Of a stretch of 64,000 nucleotides of DNA, positions 43,448 to 52,841 are shown in pieces. Location: contig OZ240678.1 of the NCBI GenBank assembly GCA_965198905.1, forward strand, positions 310,001-374,000, read 5' to 3'. The notes under the pieces were generated by a model. That model made no database searches. It was given only the letters and a program-made list of their open reading frames with translations, and was not told the origin of the DNA. Position numbers and translations under genes: made by a program. Position 1 is the first letter of the stretch. Each line of letters begins with the position of its first letter. The DNA comes from CAHJWH01 sp965198905. Lineage in GTDB: Bacteria > Pseudomonadota > Alphaproteobacteria > Caulobacterales > Caulobacteraceae.

Positions 43448-44260
43448 ATGACCTACACTGACACTTGCAACACTTTCGCCGACTTGGCCGGGCACAAGGT
43501 GGCGGGCCTCAAGCGCGCGCCGCTAGGCTTCATTATGGGCACGCTGCTGGCCGGCGCCTATATCGGCGTTGCCTACGTGCTGGCGCTCACCGTAGCCGCC
43601 GGCCTGCCTCCCGGTGTTCGCCCCCTGGCGCTCGGGGGCGTTTTCGGCATCGGGCTGATCCTGGTGGTCATGGCGGGGGCTGAGCTGTTCACCGGCCATG
43701 TCATGTACATGACTTTCGGCCTGGCCAAGGGCGCCGTGAGTCCGCTCGATGCGCTGATGACCCTGGTGGTGGTCTGGATTGGGAATCTGATCGGCTCGGT
43801 CGCTCTGGCGCTGCTGTTCGCCAAGGGCGGCGGAGGCGCGGTCTACGCCGCCCCGGCCGCCTATCTGCACGACTTCATCGCAAAGAAGGAGGGCTCCGAC
43901 ATCCTGGCGCTGGTGTGCCGAGCGACGCTCTGCAACTGGCTGGTCTGCCTGGCCATCTGGCTGCCCGCGCGGCTGTCCAGCGACAGCGCCAAGATCATCG
44001 GCATGGCCTGGTGCCTCCTGGCCTTCGTCGCCTGCGGCTTCGAACACTCGGTCGCCAACATGACCATTTTCAGCCTGGGCCTGCTCGATCCCACGCCCAC
44101 CGGCACCCTAGCCGGCGCCGGGTACAACCTGCTGTGGGTCACCATCGGCAATCTGATCGGCGGCGCCGTGCTGGTGGCCGGCGCCTACCTGCTGTCCTCC
44201 ACCGTCGACCCGCAACAGCGCGGGAGCGTAGCCAGCCCGGCGGTGATCCGACGGTCCTGA
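43448..44260 (+). CDS. Formate/nitrite transporter (FNT) family channel
   Basis: 270 residues from ATG 43448 (AGGGGG before it). Six TM helices in the FNT fold: KRAPLGFIMGTLLAGAYIGV opens it, MAGAELFTGHVMYMTFGLAK and LCNWLVCLAIWLPARLSSDS contain the two half-helix breaks, and CGFEHSVANMTIFSLGLL holds the conserved central His. Likely passes nitrite, formate or a similar small anion. Downstream of fliP by 73 bases but functionally unrelated. Confidence 0.88.
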   Translation: MTYTDTCNTFADLAGHKVAGLKRAPLGFIMGTLLAGAYIGVAYVLALTVAAGLPPGVRPLALGGVFGIGLILVVMAGAELFTGHVMYMTFGLAKGAVSPLDALMTLVVVWIGNLIGSVALALLFAKGGGGAVYAAPAAYLHDFIAKKEGSDILALVCRATLCNWLVCLAIWLPARLSSDSAKIIGMAWCLLAFVACGFEHSVANMTIFSLGLLDPTPTGTLAGAGYNLLWVTIGNLIGGAVLVAGAYLLSSTVDPQQRGSVASPAVIRRS

Positions 44261-44337
44261 CCGCCGCAGCAGCGGATTACGGGCAGAACGATTCACCGGC
44301 GAACGCCATTGTTCCGGCTGGACCGACCGGAGATTGA

Positions 44338-45603
44338 ATGAACGCCTTTGACCTGGCCGCGGTCTTCATCAGCCTGGTGGCGGCCGCCGGTTGGGCGAAT
44401 GCGAAGTGGCTGCGACTGCCGCCCAGTGTGGCGATGCTGGCCGTAGGCGTGATGAGTTCCTTGTTGCTGGTCGCAGGCCGTCGCCTGCCCTACGTCTCGC
44501 CGGCGGCGGACGCCCTATCCCACCTGATCGGCCAGGTGAACTTTCCTCAGACGGTCCTCGGCTACATGCTGGCCTTCCTGCTGTTCGCCGGGGGAATGCA
44601 GGTGGACCTCGGCGAGTTGCGGCGTCGCCGCGCCGCCGTGCTGAGCCTCGCCACCCTGGGGGTGCTCGCCTCCACCCTCATCGTCGGTGTCGGCGTCTGG
44701 CTGAGCGCCCAGGCGTTGAACCTGCCGGTGAACCTGCCCTGGGCGCTGGTGTTCGGGGCGTTGATCAGCCCGACCGATCCGGTGGCTGTGCTCAACGCGG
44801 TGCGGAGCGGCGAGCTGTCCAAGTCGCTTCAGGCCACGCTGCAGGGTGAGGCCCTTTTCAACGATGGCGTGGGCATCGTGGTCTTCCTGGCGGCCCTAGC
44901 CCTCGCGGCCGACGGGCAGGCCGTTAAGCCCGCCACCGCCGCTCTCCAGGTTGGCGTCCAGGCGGTGGGAGGGCTGGCGCTCGGGCTGGGCGGCGGTGCG
45001 GTGGTGGTGCGCGCGATGCGCGCGATCGACGACTATGCGGTGGAGGTCACCCTTTCGCTGGCGCTGGCCGCTGGCGTTTACGCCGGAGGCGAGGCCCTGC
45101 ACGTCAGCGGCGCCATCGCGGCTGTGGGCGCAGGCCTGATGGTCGGCGACATCGGCGTGAAGACGGCCATGAGCGAAACCACCCGCCGCTATGTCCTGGG
45201 CTTCTGGACCCTGGTGGACGAACTCTTGAACGCCCTGCTCTTCCTGCTGCTCGGACTGCAGACCGCCGTGCTGCCGCTGAACCTGCGCGACATAGGCCTG
45301 TGCGCCGTCGCCATCCCGCTGGTGCTCGTGGCCAGGTTCGCCGTGGTCCTGCCCTGGGGCGCCTGGTACCGGTTCCGCGACGCCGAGCGAGGCGCGAGCC
45401 TGATCCTGGCTTGGGGCGGACTGCGAGGCGCTCTCTCGCTGGCGCTGGCCTTGCAGATGCCGGTCGGGCCGGCGCGTGGGGCTATCCTTGCGGCCACCTA
45501 TGCGGTTGTGGTCTTCGCGGTCGTCGTCCAGGGCCTCAGCTTCCCCGTCCTCGTAGGCGTCCTGAAGCGCCTGCCGCAGAGGGGCGAAGAAGCGACGGCT
45601 TGA
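44338..45603 (+). CDS. CPA1-family Na+/H+ antiporter
   Basis: 421 residues, about 12 TM helices; GGAG five bases before the ATG. CPA1 ion-site motifs are clear: VFGALISPTDPVAVLNAVRS, LQGEALFNDGVGIVVFLAAL (the ND pair) and LILAWGGLRGALSLALALQM. It exchanges cytoplasmic Na+ or K+ for protons. Lacks the C-terminal regulatory tail of larger relatives. Gap of 41 bases to ccmC. Confidence 0.9.
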   Translation: MNAFDLAAVFISLVAAAGWANAKWLRLPPSVAMLAVGVMSSLLLVAGRRLPYVSPAADALSHLIGQVNFPQTVLGYMLAFLLFAGGMQVDLGELRRRRAAVLSLATLGVLASTLIVGVGVWLSAQALNLPVNLPWALVFGALISPTDPVAVLNAVRSGELSKSLQATLQGEALFNDGVGIVVFLAALALAADGQAVKPATAALQVGVQAVGGLALGLGGGAVVVRAMRAIDDYAVEVTLSLALAAGVYAGGEALHVSGAIAAVGAGLMVGDIGVKTAMSETTRRYVLGFWTLVDELLNALLFLLLGLQTAVLPLNLRDIGLCAVAIPLVLVARFAVVLPWGAWYRFRDAERGASLILAWGGLRGALSLALALQMPVGPARGAILAATYAVVVFAVVVQGLSFPVLVGVLKRLPQRGEEATA

Positions 45604-45644
45604 CCGCTTGCGGGCCGGCCGTCCGGACCTTAGAGCCTTGGTCC

Positions 45645-46364
45645 ATGTCCGGCTTCGGCAGCTTCCTGGCCAATCCCGCCCGCTTCATGGCGGTGTCTCG
45701 CTGGTTGAGCCCGCTGTTGGGCCTGTGCGCCGCGGTCCTGCTCGCCGTCGGGCTGTGGCTCTCCATGGGCGTGCCGGACGACTACCAGCAAGGCTCGACC
45801 ATCCGCATCCTGTTCATCCATGTGCCCGCCGCCACAACCGGCATGTTCGTCTATGCGTGCCTGGGCGTGGCGAGTTTTCTCGGTCTAGTGTTCCGCCATG
45901 CGCTGGCGGACGCCGCCGCCAAGGCCGCCGCGCCGCTCGGCGCCGCCTTTACCGCCCTGGCGCTGATCACCGGCTCGCTGTGGGGTCGGCCGATGTGGGG
46001 CACATGGTGGGTATGGGACGCACGCCTGACCTCGGTGCTGGTGCTGTTTCTGCTCTACCTCGGCTACATGGCGCTGCACTATGCCCTGGACGACGAGGCC
46101 AAGGCGGCGCGCGCCGCCGCCATCCTGGCGCTGGTCGGCTGCGTGAACCTGCCGATCATCTACTTTTCGGTCTATTGGTGGAACAGCCTGCACCAGGGCG
46201 ACACCATCGTGTCGGGCAAGCTGGCCCCGGCCTACGGGCTGCCGCTGCTGTTCATGTGGGGCGGCTACATGACCCTGTTCGGAGCGCTCTGGCTGGTGCG
46301 CATCCGCGCCGAGGTCTGGCGCAAGCGCGCCTCGGTGGGGGCCATGGCCCGGGCGCTCGCCTGA
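45645..46364 (+). CDS. ccmC: Cytochrome c maturation heme-handling protein CcmC
   Basis: 239 residues from ATG 45645 with six TM helices. The tryptophan-rich heme motif is WGTWWVWDARLTS, and the flanking His are in LFIHVPAATTG and WWNSLHQGDTI, as required for heme loading of CcmE. Its TGA shares one base with the ccmD ATG. ccmA and ccmB, which usually precede it, are absent here. Confidence 0.95.
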   Translation: MSGFGSFLANPARFMAVSRWLSPLLGLCAAVLLAVGLWLSMGVPDDYQQGSTIRILFIHVPAATTGMFVYACLGVASFLGLVFRHALADAAAKAAAPLGAAFTALALITGSLWGRPMWGTWWVWDARLTSVLVLFLLYLGYMALHYALDDEAKAARAAAILALVGCVNLPIIYFSVYWWNSLHQGDTIVSGKLAPAYGLPLLFMWGGYMTLFGALWLVRIRAEVWRKRASVGAMARALA

Positions 46365-46525
46365 TGGCCGGGCCCAACCTGGACGTCGGCCGCTACGCCG
46401 TCTTCATCTGGCCAGCCTACGGCGTGTCGGCGCTGACCTTGATCGCCCTCGTGGTCGACAGCCTGCTGCGCGCTGCACGCTGGCGGCGGGCGGCGAAGGC
46501 GGCCGGTCGCGGCGAGGACGCGTGA
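46364..46525 (+). CDS. ccmD: Heme exporter accessory protein CcmD
   Basis: 53 residues, one TM helix preceded by the family start (DVGRYAVFIWPAYGVSALTL) and a basic tail (LLRAARWRRAAKAAG). It stabilises CcmC and releases holo-CcmE. Stop/start coupled to ccmC (1 base) and ccmG (4 bases). Confidence 0.92.
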   Translation: MAGPNLDVGRYAVFIWPAYGVSALTLIALVVDSLLRAARWRRAAKAAGRGEDA

Positions 46526-47043
46526 AGCGGCTCATCGCGCTTCTGCCGCTGGCGGTTCTCGTGGCGCTGGCGGTTCTGTTCGCCACCTTCGGCCTGCACC
46601 ACGATCCGCATTTCACCCCAGACGCTCTGGTCGGCCAGACCGCGCCGGACGCCTTGCTGCCCAGGCTCTACGCACCCGGTGAGGCGCACCTCGCCCCCAC
46701 CCTCAACGGCCCCGTCTTGGTCAACTTTTTCTTTTCCACCTGCCCTCCCTGCATCGAGGAGGCCCCGGCGCTGATGGCCCTGAAGTCGCAGGGCGTGCGC
46801 CTGGTCGGGATCGCCTACAAGGAGCCGCCGGAAGACACCCGCGCCTTCCTCGCCCGCTACGGCGACCCCTTCGTCGCCGTATTCTACGATCGCGATGGCC
46901 GGGCCGCGCTGGACTGGGGCGTATCGGGCGCCCCGGAGACCTTCCTGGTGGCGGCCGACGGCAAGGTGCTGGCCAAACATTCCGGCGCCCTGACGCCGGT
47001 GGATGCGGAAGCTTTGCTGGAGCGGGCCTCCCACCCGGCTTAG
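46522..47043 (+). CDS. ccmG: Thiol:disulfide interchange protein CcmG/DsbE
   Basis: 173 residues, GTG start in a GTGA overlap with ccmD. N-terminal membrane anchor (LPLAVLVALAVLFATFG), then a thioredoxin fold with the active site FFFSTCPPCIEEAPAL and the family loop GVSGAPETFLVAADGKVL. It reduces apocytochrome c thiols before heme attachment, possibly fed by the ScsB/DsbD-type protein elsewhere in this window. Confidence 0.93.
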   Translation: MKRLIALLPLAVLVALAVLFATFGLHHDPHFTPDALVGQTAPDALLPRLYAPGEAHLAPTLNGPVLVNFFFSTCPPCIEEAPALMALKSQGVRLVGIAYKEPPEDTRAFLARYGDPFVAVFYDRDGRAALDWGVSGAPETFLVAADGKVLAKHSGALTPVDAEALLERASHPA

Positions 47044-47123
47044 GCGTGAGAGGTGTAAGCCCCCGCCCTTGACCCGTGAGCTAAGCTTAACCATGTTGAT
47101 CGCTTCGGTGAGCAAGCGTCCGA

Positions 47124-47369
47124 ATGGCCGAGATCCGCAACCCCGTTTCCACGTCGAACCCGTCGTCACAACGTGTGACCCCCGTTCGCAGTGAAGCCGC
47201 ACGCGCCGCCCAGCGAGCCTTCTTCGAGGCCGCGCTTTCCGGGGTGGCGCCGACCTCTTCAAACACGGCCAAATTCGCGCCGTCCACGCCCATCCAGACG
47301 GTCAGACCCGATGCGGCGTCGCCGAACCGCATACTCAGACCTGGCTCCTTGGTGGATATTAAAGTCTAG
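47124..47369 (+). CDS. Small hypothetical protein
   Basis: 81 residues, basic and Pro/Ser/Ala-rich, probably unstructured, with one short helix (SEAARAAQRAFFEAALSG) and a conserved-looking end (PNRILRPGSLVDIKV). A GGTGAG lies before the ATG. No signal peptide or TM helix. No family recognised. Confidence 0.5.
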   Translation: MAEIRNPVSTSNPSSQRVTPVRSEAARAAQRAFFEAALSGVAPTSSNTAKFAPSTPIQTVRPDAASPNRILRPGSLVDIKV

Positions 47370-47456
47370 TGCGAGCCCTATGGCTATCTTGTCGGTTCAG
47401 ACCCTAGCTTCAGCCCGATGTTAGAGCGGCGAAGTCTCTAAGCTCATCTGACGTGC

Positions 47457-48635
47457 ATGGAAGCCTCGGTCGTTCACCTTCCCTCGCCCGAGCGTTCGAA
47501 GATCGCCCTCGACACCGTCGACTGTCTTGTGATCGGCGCTGGTGTCATCGGCTTGGCCATAGCCCGCGCGCTCGCGCTCCGCGGCCGTGAAGTGCTTGTG
47601 GTGGAAAAAGCTTTCGGGGTCGGTCGAGAGACCAGTTCTCGCAACAGCGAGGTCATCCACGCCGGCCTCTACTATCCAAAGGATTCCCTGAAGGCCACGC
47701 TCTGTGTCGAAGGCCGGCGGCGACTTTACGCCTTTTGCGAAAGCCACCATGTCGACCATCAGCGATGCGGCAAGCTGATCCTCGCGACATCGGAGGATCA
47801 GCTGAAACGGCTTGGCGAGATCGCCGCTGCGGGCGCGGCCAATGGCGTAGACGATCTGCGCCACATAGACACCGCCGAACTGCGACGGCTGGAGCCGGAG
47901 GTGAAAGCGGTTGGAGGTCTGCTGTCGCCCTCCACGGGCATCCTGGATTCCCATGGCTATATGCTGGCGCTGCAGGGCGGCGCTGAAGCGCACGGGGCGG
48001 TTTTCGCGTTCGGGCTTGAGGTCACCGCGATCCGGCCACACCCCGCCGGGTTCGCGGTCTGCTTCGACGGCGAGGCCGAACCGCAGGTTATCGCCAGGAC
48101 CCTCGTCAACGCCGCCGGCCTGTTCGCCCCCGCCGTGGCGCAGACGGTGGCGGGCCTAGGGCCTGCGTTCAGGCCGCGCGCCTACTACGCTAAGGGCAGC
48201 TACTTCGTCCTCGCCTGTCGCTCACCGTTTCGGCGGCTGGTCTATCCCGTACCCCAGCCTGGGGGCCTCGGGGTCCACGCCACCCTCGATCTAGACGGAC
48301 GGACGCGCTTCGGCCCCGATGTCGAGTGGGTCGACACGATCGATTACGACGTTGACCCCGATCGAGCCGAGAGCGTCTACGCCGCGGTACGCGCCTATTG
48401 GCCCGGCCTGAAGGATGATCAGCTGACTCCCGCCTATTCCGGCATCCGCCCCAAGCTGTCCGGCCCTGGCCAGCCTGCAATAGATTTCCGCATCGACGGG
48501 CCGGCGGAACACGGGGTAAGCGGCCTGATCAATCTGTTCGGGATCGAGTCGCCGGGCCTGACCGCCTCCCTGGCCCTGGCCGAGCGGGTGGCGAGGATCG
48601 CCGGTACAGACGCGACGCGGACCACCGATCGATGA
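47457..48635 (+). CDS. lhgO: FAD-dependent oxidoreductase, L-2-hydroxyglutarate oxidase-like
   Basis: 392 residues. The FAD site is DCLVIGAGVIGLAIARALAL; the following SRNSEVIHAGLYYPKDSLKA is the LhgO/DAO signature, and the C-terminal flavin contact is LINLFGIESPGLTASLALAE. LhgO removes the metabolic by-product L-2-hydroxyglutarate using a quinone acceptor. Other glycine/glycerol-type oxidases of the family remain possible. Its stop overlaps the RusA-like gene by 4 bases. Confidence 0.82.
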   Translation: MEASVVHLPSPERSKIALDTVDCLVIGAGVIGLAIARALALRGREVLVVEKAFGVGRETSSRNSEVIHAGLYYPKDSLKATLCVEGRRRLYAFCESHHVDHQRCGKLILATSEDQLKRLGEIAAAGAANGVDDLRHIDTAELRRLEPEVKAVGGLLSPSTGILDSHGYMLALQGGAEAHGAVFAFGLEVTAIRPHPAGFAVCFDGEAEPQVIARTLVNAAGLFAPAVAQTVAGLGPAFRPRAYYAKGSYFVLACRSPFRRLVYPVPQPGGLGVHATLDLDGRTRFGPDVEWVDTIDYDVDPDRAESVYAAVRAYWPGLKDDQLTPAYSGIRPKLSGPGQPAIDFRIDGPAEHGVSGLINLFGIESPGLTASLALAERVARIAGTDATRTTDR

Positions 48636-49087
48636 TCGACGGCGCTCAGCTTGCCCCCACGCTGTTACCGCTCCATCCTCAGCCGGTGACGACCTCCGAG
48701 GCACGCAACGGGACTTGGGTGGGCGTCGGCCGTGTCCGGGCGCGGGAGACCGAAGGCCGTGGACTGGACATTACCGTCGACGGACTGACCACCCAGGCGA
48801 AATACTACAAGCCGCTGATGTACGAGTTCTTTCGCAAGGAGTGGCGCGGCGGGTGGCCCGCCTGGGGCGAATACTCGGTCGAAATCCTGATGGAGTTCAC
48901 CGGCGATCCGCCTTGGCTAGACCTAGATAACCTCGCCAAAGCCTTGCTCGACGCTATTAAGGGCTATGCGTTCCACGATGACGCGCAGGTTGGCCGGCTG
49001 CTGGTGGAAAGGCGCGAAGGGGAGCGGGAGCGGATCACCCTGTGTGTGCGAGAAATTCCGACACTTCGCCGTTTGCAGAGACGGTGA
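48632..49087 (+). CDS. RusA-family crossover junction endonuclease
   Basis: 151 residues. The RusA catalytic signature is WLDLDNLAKALLDAIKGYAF HDDAQV, containing the Asp cluster (D-x-DN, LLD, DD-x-Q). The N-terminal 20 residues are extra. It should resolve Holliday junctions. RusA genes are usually phage-borne, but no other phage gene is near. Translation is coupled to the oxidase upstream (ATGA), and its last 53 bases overlap the end of the convergent crtB gene. Confidence 0.8.
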   Translation: MIDGAQLAPTLLPLHPQPVTTSEARNGTWVGVGRVRARETEGRGLDITVDGLTTQAKYYKPLMYEFFRKEWRGGWPAWGEYSVEILMEFTGDPPWLDLDNLAKALLDAIKGYAFHDDAQVGRLLVERREGERERITLCVREIPTLRRLQRR

Positions 49088-50021
49088 GGGCGTCAGGCGG
49101 CGTCCAGAGCCCGCTCCGATCCATCTGCTTCAACGGTAATCGCGCAGCCCAGGCGAGTATGGCGCCACGGCCGAGCAGCGCGATCTTGCCAAACGCCGGA
49201 ACGCCCGCCCGACGATCCCAGGCGTTGGCGCCGCGGCTCCGTACGATGCGCCCGATGGCGCGATAGACGCCCCGAGCACTGGCGATGGCCCAGGCCGAGC
49301 GGACTGGAAGGTAGGACAGGCCGTCCCTGGCGCTGCGATAATAGCCGTCAGCCACCTCCAGCAGACGGCTCGCGACCCGGGCGACGGCTTCCCGGTTCGC
49401 CGGGTCGGCCACCGCATTGGGGGTGGCTGCAACGCCCTCCGCCGCCAGCCAGTCGGCGGGCAGATACAGCCGGTCGTTGCGCGCATCCTCGACCACGTCG
49501 CGGGCGATGTTGGTCAGCTGGAACGCCACGCCCAGGTCGCACGCGCGCTGCAACGTCGCTCGCTCGCGAACCCCCATGACCTCGGCCATCATGATGCCGA
49601 CGACACCGGCCACGTGGAAGGCGTAAGCTAAGGTATCGTCCAGCGTCAGGTAGGCCTGCGCCTCGACGTCCATGGCGAAGCCGTCCAGATGGGCGAGAGG
49701 CTGGGCCGTCGGAATGGCGTGGGCCCGGGCCACATCGCGCAGGGCCTGGAACTCCGGAGGGCAGGCCTGATCGGTGGTCAGGGCCTTAAGGGTGAGCCGG
49801 CGCAGATCGGCCAGCCGCTCGGCCGCGCCTGCAGCCTCCACCTGCATACCGTGACCCAGGGTCTGGCCATCGACCACGTCGTCGCAATAGCGACACCAGG
49901 CGTAGAGCCGCCAAGCCGCACGGCGCTCGCGCCTGGAGAATAGGGCCGACGCCAGGGCGAAGCTCTTGGAGCCGGCCTTGATGGTCTGATGAGTGGCGGT
50001 TGTCAGGGCGTCGGCGTTCAT
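49035..50021 (-). CDS. crtB: Phytoene synthase CrtB
   Basis: 328-residue prenyl-transferring enzyme that condenses two geranylgeranyl diphosphates to phytoene. The two Asp-rich Mg2+ sites are WCRYCDDVVDGQ and LTNIARDVVEDARNDRLYLP, and the opening AGSKSFALASALFSRRERRA is typical of bacterial CrtB. Last gene of the leftward crtY-crtI-crtB operon, 40 bases after crtI. Confidence 0.93.
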   Translation of the reverse strand: MNADALTTATHQTIKAGSKSFALASALFSRRERRAAWRLYAWCRYCDDVVDGQTLGHGMQVEAAGAAERLADLRRLTLKALTTDQACPPEFQALRDVARAHAIPTAQPLAHLDGFAMDVEAQAYLTLDDTLAYAFHVAGVVGIMMAEVMGVRERATLQRACDLGVAFQLTNIARDVVEDARNDRLYLPADWLAAEGVAATPNAVADPANREAVARVASRLLEVADGYYRSARDGLSYLPVRSAWAIASARGVYRAIGRIVRSRGANAWDRRAGVPAFGKIALLGRGAILAWAARLPLKQMDRSGLWTPPDALTVSANGEVSEFLAHTG

Positions 50022-50061
50022 CCGCCTGCGCCTAGGTCGCTCGCTGCGCCGTCCTGCCTGT

Positions 50062-51624
50062 TCACGGCGCCGATCGCGCGACGTCGGCCAGGATCACGCT
50101 CGCCGTCGCCTTGGCGGACCCAACGACCCCCGGGACGCCCGCGCCGGGATGCGTGCCCGCGCCGACGAAGTAGAGGTTCTTGATCATGTCGTCGCGATTG
50201 TGGGTCCGGAACCAGGCGCTCTGGGTCAGGATCGGCTCGAGCGAAAAGGCCGAGCCCAGATGGGCGTTCAGCTCGTCGCGGAAGTCGAACGGGGTGAATA
50301 CCCGCTTGGTCACCAGGTTCTCACACAGGCCTGGCAGCAACCGCCGCTCCAACGCCTCCAGCACGCTGTCGGCATAGGGCTCGGCCTGCGTCTCCCAGTC
50401 GATGTCCTGCTTCAGGTTGGGGACGGGCGCCAGCACGTAGAAGCCCGTGCATCCCTCGGGCGCCAGGCTGGGATCGGTCACCGTAGGGGCGTGCAGGTAG
50501 AGCGAAAAGTCAGCGCGCAACGGCTTGGCCCCGCAGATGTCGCCGACCAACTCTCGATAACTGTCCCCGAACAGGATGGTGTGGTGCTGCAAAACTTCGT
50601 AGGTCTTCTTCACGCCGAAATAGATGACGAACAGGCTCATGCTGAAGCGCTTGGCCTTCAGGCTGGTGGCCTCGGTACGGCCACGGGCGTGATGGCGCAA
50701 AAGCTTGCCGTAGGTGTGGACGACATCGGCGTTGGAGGCGACCATGTCGGCCTTCAGCACCTCTCCGCTCGCCAGCTTCACCCCGCTCGCCCGCAAGCCC
50801 TGGGTGGTGATTTCATCCACGGGCGACGAGAGGCGGATCACGCCGCCGAGGTCGGTGAACAGCTTACCCAGACCCTCGACGAGCGCGCCGGTTCCTCCCT
50901 TAGGGAACCACACGCCCCACTTGCGCTCCAGGGCGTGGATCAGGGCGTAAATGGAGGACACCGCGAACGGGCTTCCGCCCACCAGCAGGGTGTGGAAGCT
51001 GAAGGCCTGGCGCAGGTGCTCGTCTTCGATGAAGCCCGCCACAGTGTCGTAGACGCTGCGCCAGGCCTGCATCTGCGCCAGCTTCGGCGCGGCCATCAGC
51101 ATCGACTTGAAATCGAGGAACGGCACGTGGCCGAGCTTTAGATAGCCTTCCTCAAATGCGGCTTGCGAGTAGGCCAGGAAACGCTGGTAGCCGGCCACGT
51201 CGGAAGGACTGAATGCGGTGATCTCGCGGTCCAGGGCGGCCTGGTCGTTGACATAGTCGAACTGGCGGCCGTCCTCCCACATCAGGCGGTAGAACGGGGC
51301 GACCGGAAGCAGGGTGACATAGTCGCTGAGTTGTCGGCCTGAGAGGGCGAACAGCTCCTCCAGCGACGACGGATCGGTGATGACGGTGGGGCCGGCGTCG
51401 AATGTGAAGCCGTCCTGCTCATAGACGTAGGCCCGGCCACCGAGTTTATCGCGCCCCTCCAGCAGGGTCGTAGCGACGCCCGCGGACTGAAGCCGCACAG
51501 CGAGCGCCAGTCCGCCGAAACCGCCGCCGATCACCACGGCGCTCCGCTGCGAGCCCCCCGCCGCCTCGACCGATCGAACGGCCGTTCTCAACTCGCCTGC
51601 GTCGTCCATGGCTTCAGCTTTCAC
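50062..51624 (-). CDS. crtI: Phytoene desaturase CrtI
   Basis: 520 residues. FAD-binding start SAVVIGGGFGGLALAVRLQS, family motif GFTFDAGPTVITDPSSLEEL and the C-terminal bacterial-type signature YFVGAGTHPGAGVPGVVGSA. Converts phytoene to lycopene by four desaturations. The GTG at 51624 overlaps the crtY stop (GTGA); ATG 51609 is an alternative. Confidence 0.95.
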   Translation of the reverse strand: MKAEAMDDAGELRTAVRSVEAAGGSQRSAVVIGGGFGGLALAVRLQSAGVATTLLEGRDKLGGRAYVYEQDGFTFDAGPTVITDPSSLEELFALSGRQLSDYVTLLPVAPFYRLMWEDGRQFDYVNDQAALDREITAFSPSDVAGYQRFLAYSQAAFEEGYLKLGHVPFLDFKSMLMAAPKLAQMQAWRSVYDTVAGFIEDEHLRQAFSFHTLLVGGSPFAVSSIYALIHALERKWGVWFPKGGTGALVEGLGKLFTDLGGVIRLSSPVDEITTQGLRASGVKLASGEVLKADMVASNADVVHTYGKLLRHHARGRTEATSLKAKRFSMSLFVIYFGVKKTYEVLQHHTILFGDSYRELVGDICGAKPLRADFSLYLHAPTVTDPSLAPEGCTGFYVLAPVPNLKQDIDWETQAEPYADSVLEALERRLLPGLCENLVTKRVFTPFDFRDELNAHLGSAFSLEPILTQSAWFRTHNRDDMIKNLYFVGAGTHPGAGVPGVVGSAKATASVILADVARSAP

Positions 51625-52841
51625 AGCGCCGCACGTCGCCTGAGCGCCGCTTCGGGCAAGGCCTGAAGCGCGCGGCCAACGCCTATCGGCGGTTTCCCAA
51701 CTAGAATGCGGATGCGGTCCGAAAGGCTCAGGTCGCCCGCATAGAATCGCTCGATGGTCGCCTTAGGCAGGCGATAGAACCTCTGCAGCACCTTGTAGCG
51801 GTCGTCAGGCGCAGCAGCCAGGAACATCATGCGGTTCAGCCTTCGCAGGAACGCGCCCTGGCTCCAGCGCTCCCGCACCCGGGCGCGGACCCGCTCGGCG
51901 ACGGCGGCGCTGGTCAGCTCAGTCGCGCCGGCGATCTGGTCGGCGAGCTCCGCGGCCTCGGGCAGGGAATAGCCGGTGACGGGATGGAACAGGGGCGCGC
52001 GCAGGCCCACCCCAGGCAAAGCCTGATCCGCCTCGGCCAGGAAGGCCTCGATGTCGCCGCCGAGCGCGATCGGCAGCACGCCGGTCTCCCGCCGCACGAC
52101 CTCCGCAACGCGCCAGCCTTTGGCCGCCGCATAGGCCAGCACCCGATCCTCCAGGAGGGCGGCGTCCAGGCCCGACCCGGCGCTGTAATAGGTGTCCTCC
52201 ACCAGCAACCGCTCGGCTGTGAACGGCAGCAGATAGACGAAGCGGAAACCGTCGAGCTGCTCGACCTGGGCGTCCATGATCACCGGGCGGGTCAGGCCGT
52301 GACCGCCGTCCACCCGCAGCTCCAGGCCCAAAAACTTCTGCCAGGCCAGCTTCAGGGCCGGACTGCGCCGCGCGCCCCGGCCGTCGATCACCAGGGGCGC
52401 ACGCCACCTGCGGCCATCGCGCAGCACCACGGTCTCCGGCCCGAGCTCGGCCACCTCGCATCCCAGCCGAAGATCCTCGCCCAGGACCTCGCGCACGGCG
52501 GCCTGAAGCCTCACCCCGCTCAAGGAGGCGTAGGGCGTATCCAAGCTCCGGCAATGGGCCGGAAAGCGCATTTCATAGCCGTCCCAATGGTGCTCGGCCA
52601 ACGGCGACAGCCAGGCGCGCACCGACGTCGCCACATCTGTGACGAAGAAGGACCAGGTGTGCGGGTCCTCCAGATCGGGAGGGCGGCGGTCGAAGGCGAC
52701 GACCCGAAGCTCCGGCCTGAGCGTACGGAGGCGCAGCGCGATAAGGCTGTTGGCGAGCCCCGCGCCCACCAGCAGCACGTCCGCCGACTCGGCCGCGAGC
52801 GGCGCGCTGGTCGTAGGCGCGCTGGACAGGGGCTGGGCCAT
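51621..52841 (-). CDS. crtY: Lycopene beta-cyclase CrtY
   Basis: 406 residues from ATG 52841. The dinucleotide site is ADVLLVGAGLANSLIALRLR; DPHTWSFFVTDV, YSLPEAAELADQIAG and RYKVLQRFYRLPKATIERFY are CrtY-type. Adds beta-rings to lycopene, giving beta-carotene. No hydroxylase (crtZ) or ketolase (crtW) gene is in the window, so the final pigment is unknown. First gene of the crt operon and divergent from the Hpt gene with 66 bases between. Confidence 0.92.
   Translation of the reverse strand: MAQPLSSAPTTSAPLAAESADVLLVGAGLANSLIALRLRTLRPELRVVAFDRRPPDLEDPHTWSFFVTDVATSVRAWLSPLAEHHWDGYEMRFPAHCRSLDTPYASLSGVRLQAAVREVLGEDLRLGCEVAELGPETVVLRDGRRWRAPLVIDGRGARRSPALKLAWQKFLGLELRVDGGHGLTRPVIMDAQVEQLDGFRFVYLLPFTAERLLVEDTYYSAGSGLDAALLEDRVLAYAAAKGWRVAEVVRRETGVLPIALGGDIEAFLAEADQALPGVGLRAPLFHPVTGYSLPEAAELADQIAGATELTSAAVAERVRARVRERWSQGAFLRRLNRMMFLAAAPDDRYKVLQRFYRLPKATIERFYAGDLSLSDRIRILVGKPPIGVGRALQALPEAALRRRAAL

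Noticed and set aside
49993..51141. 382-codon plus-strand frame opposite crtI
   Set aside because: Antisense shadow of a well-supported carotenoid gene.
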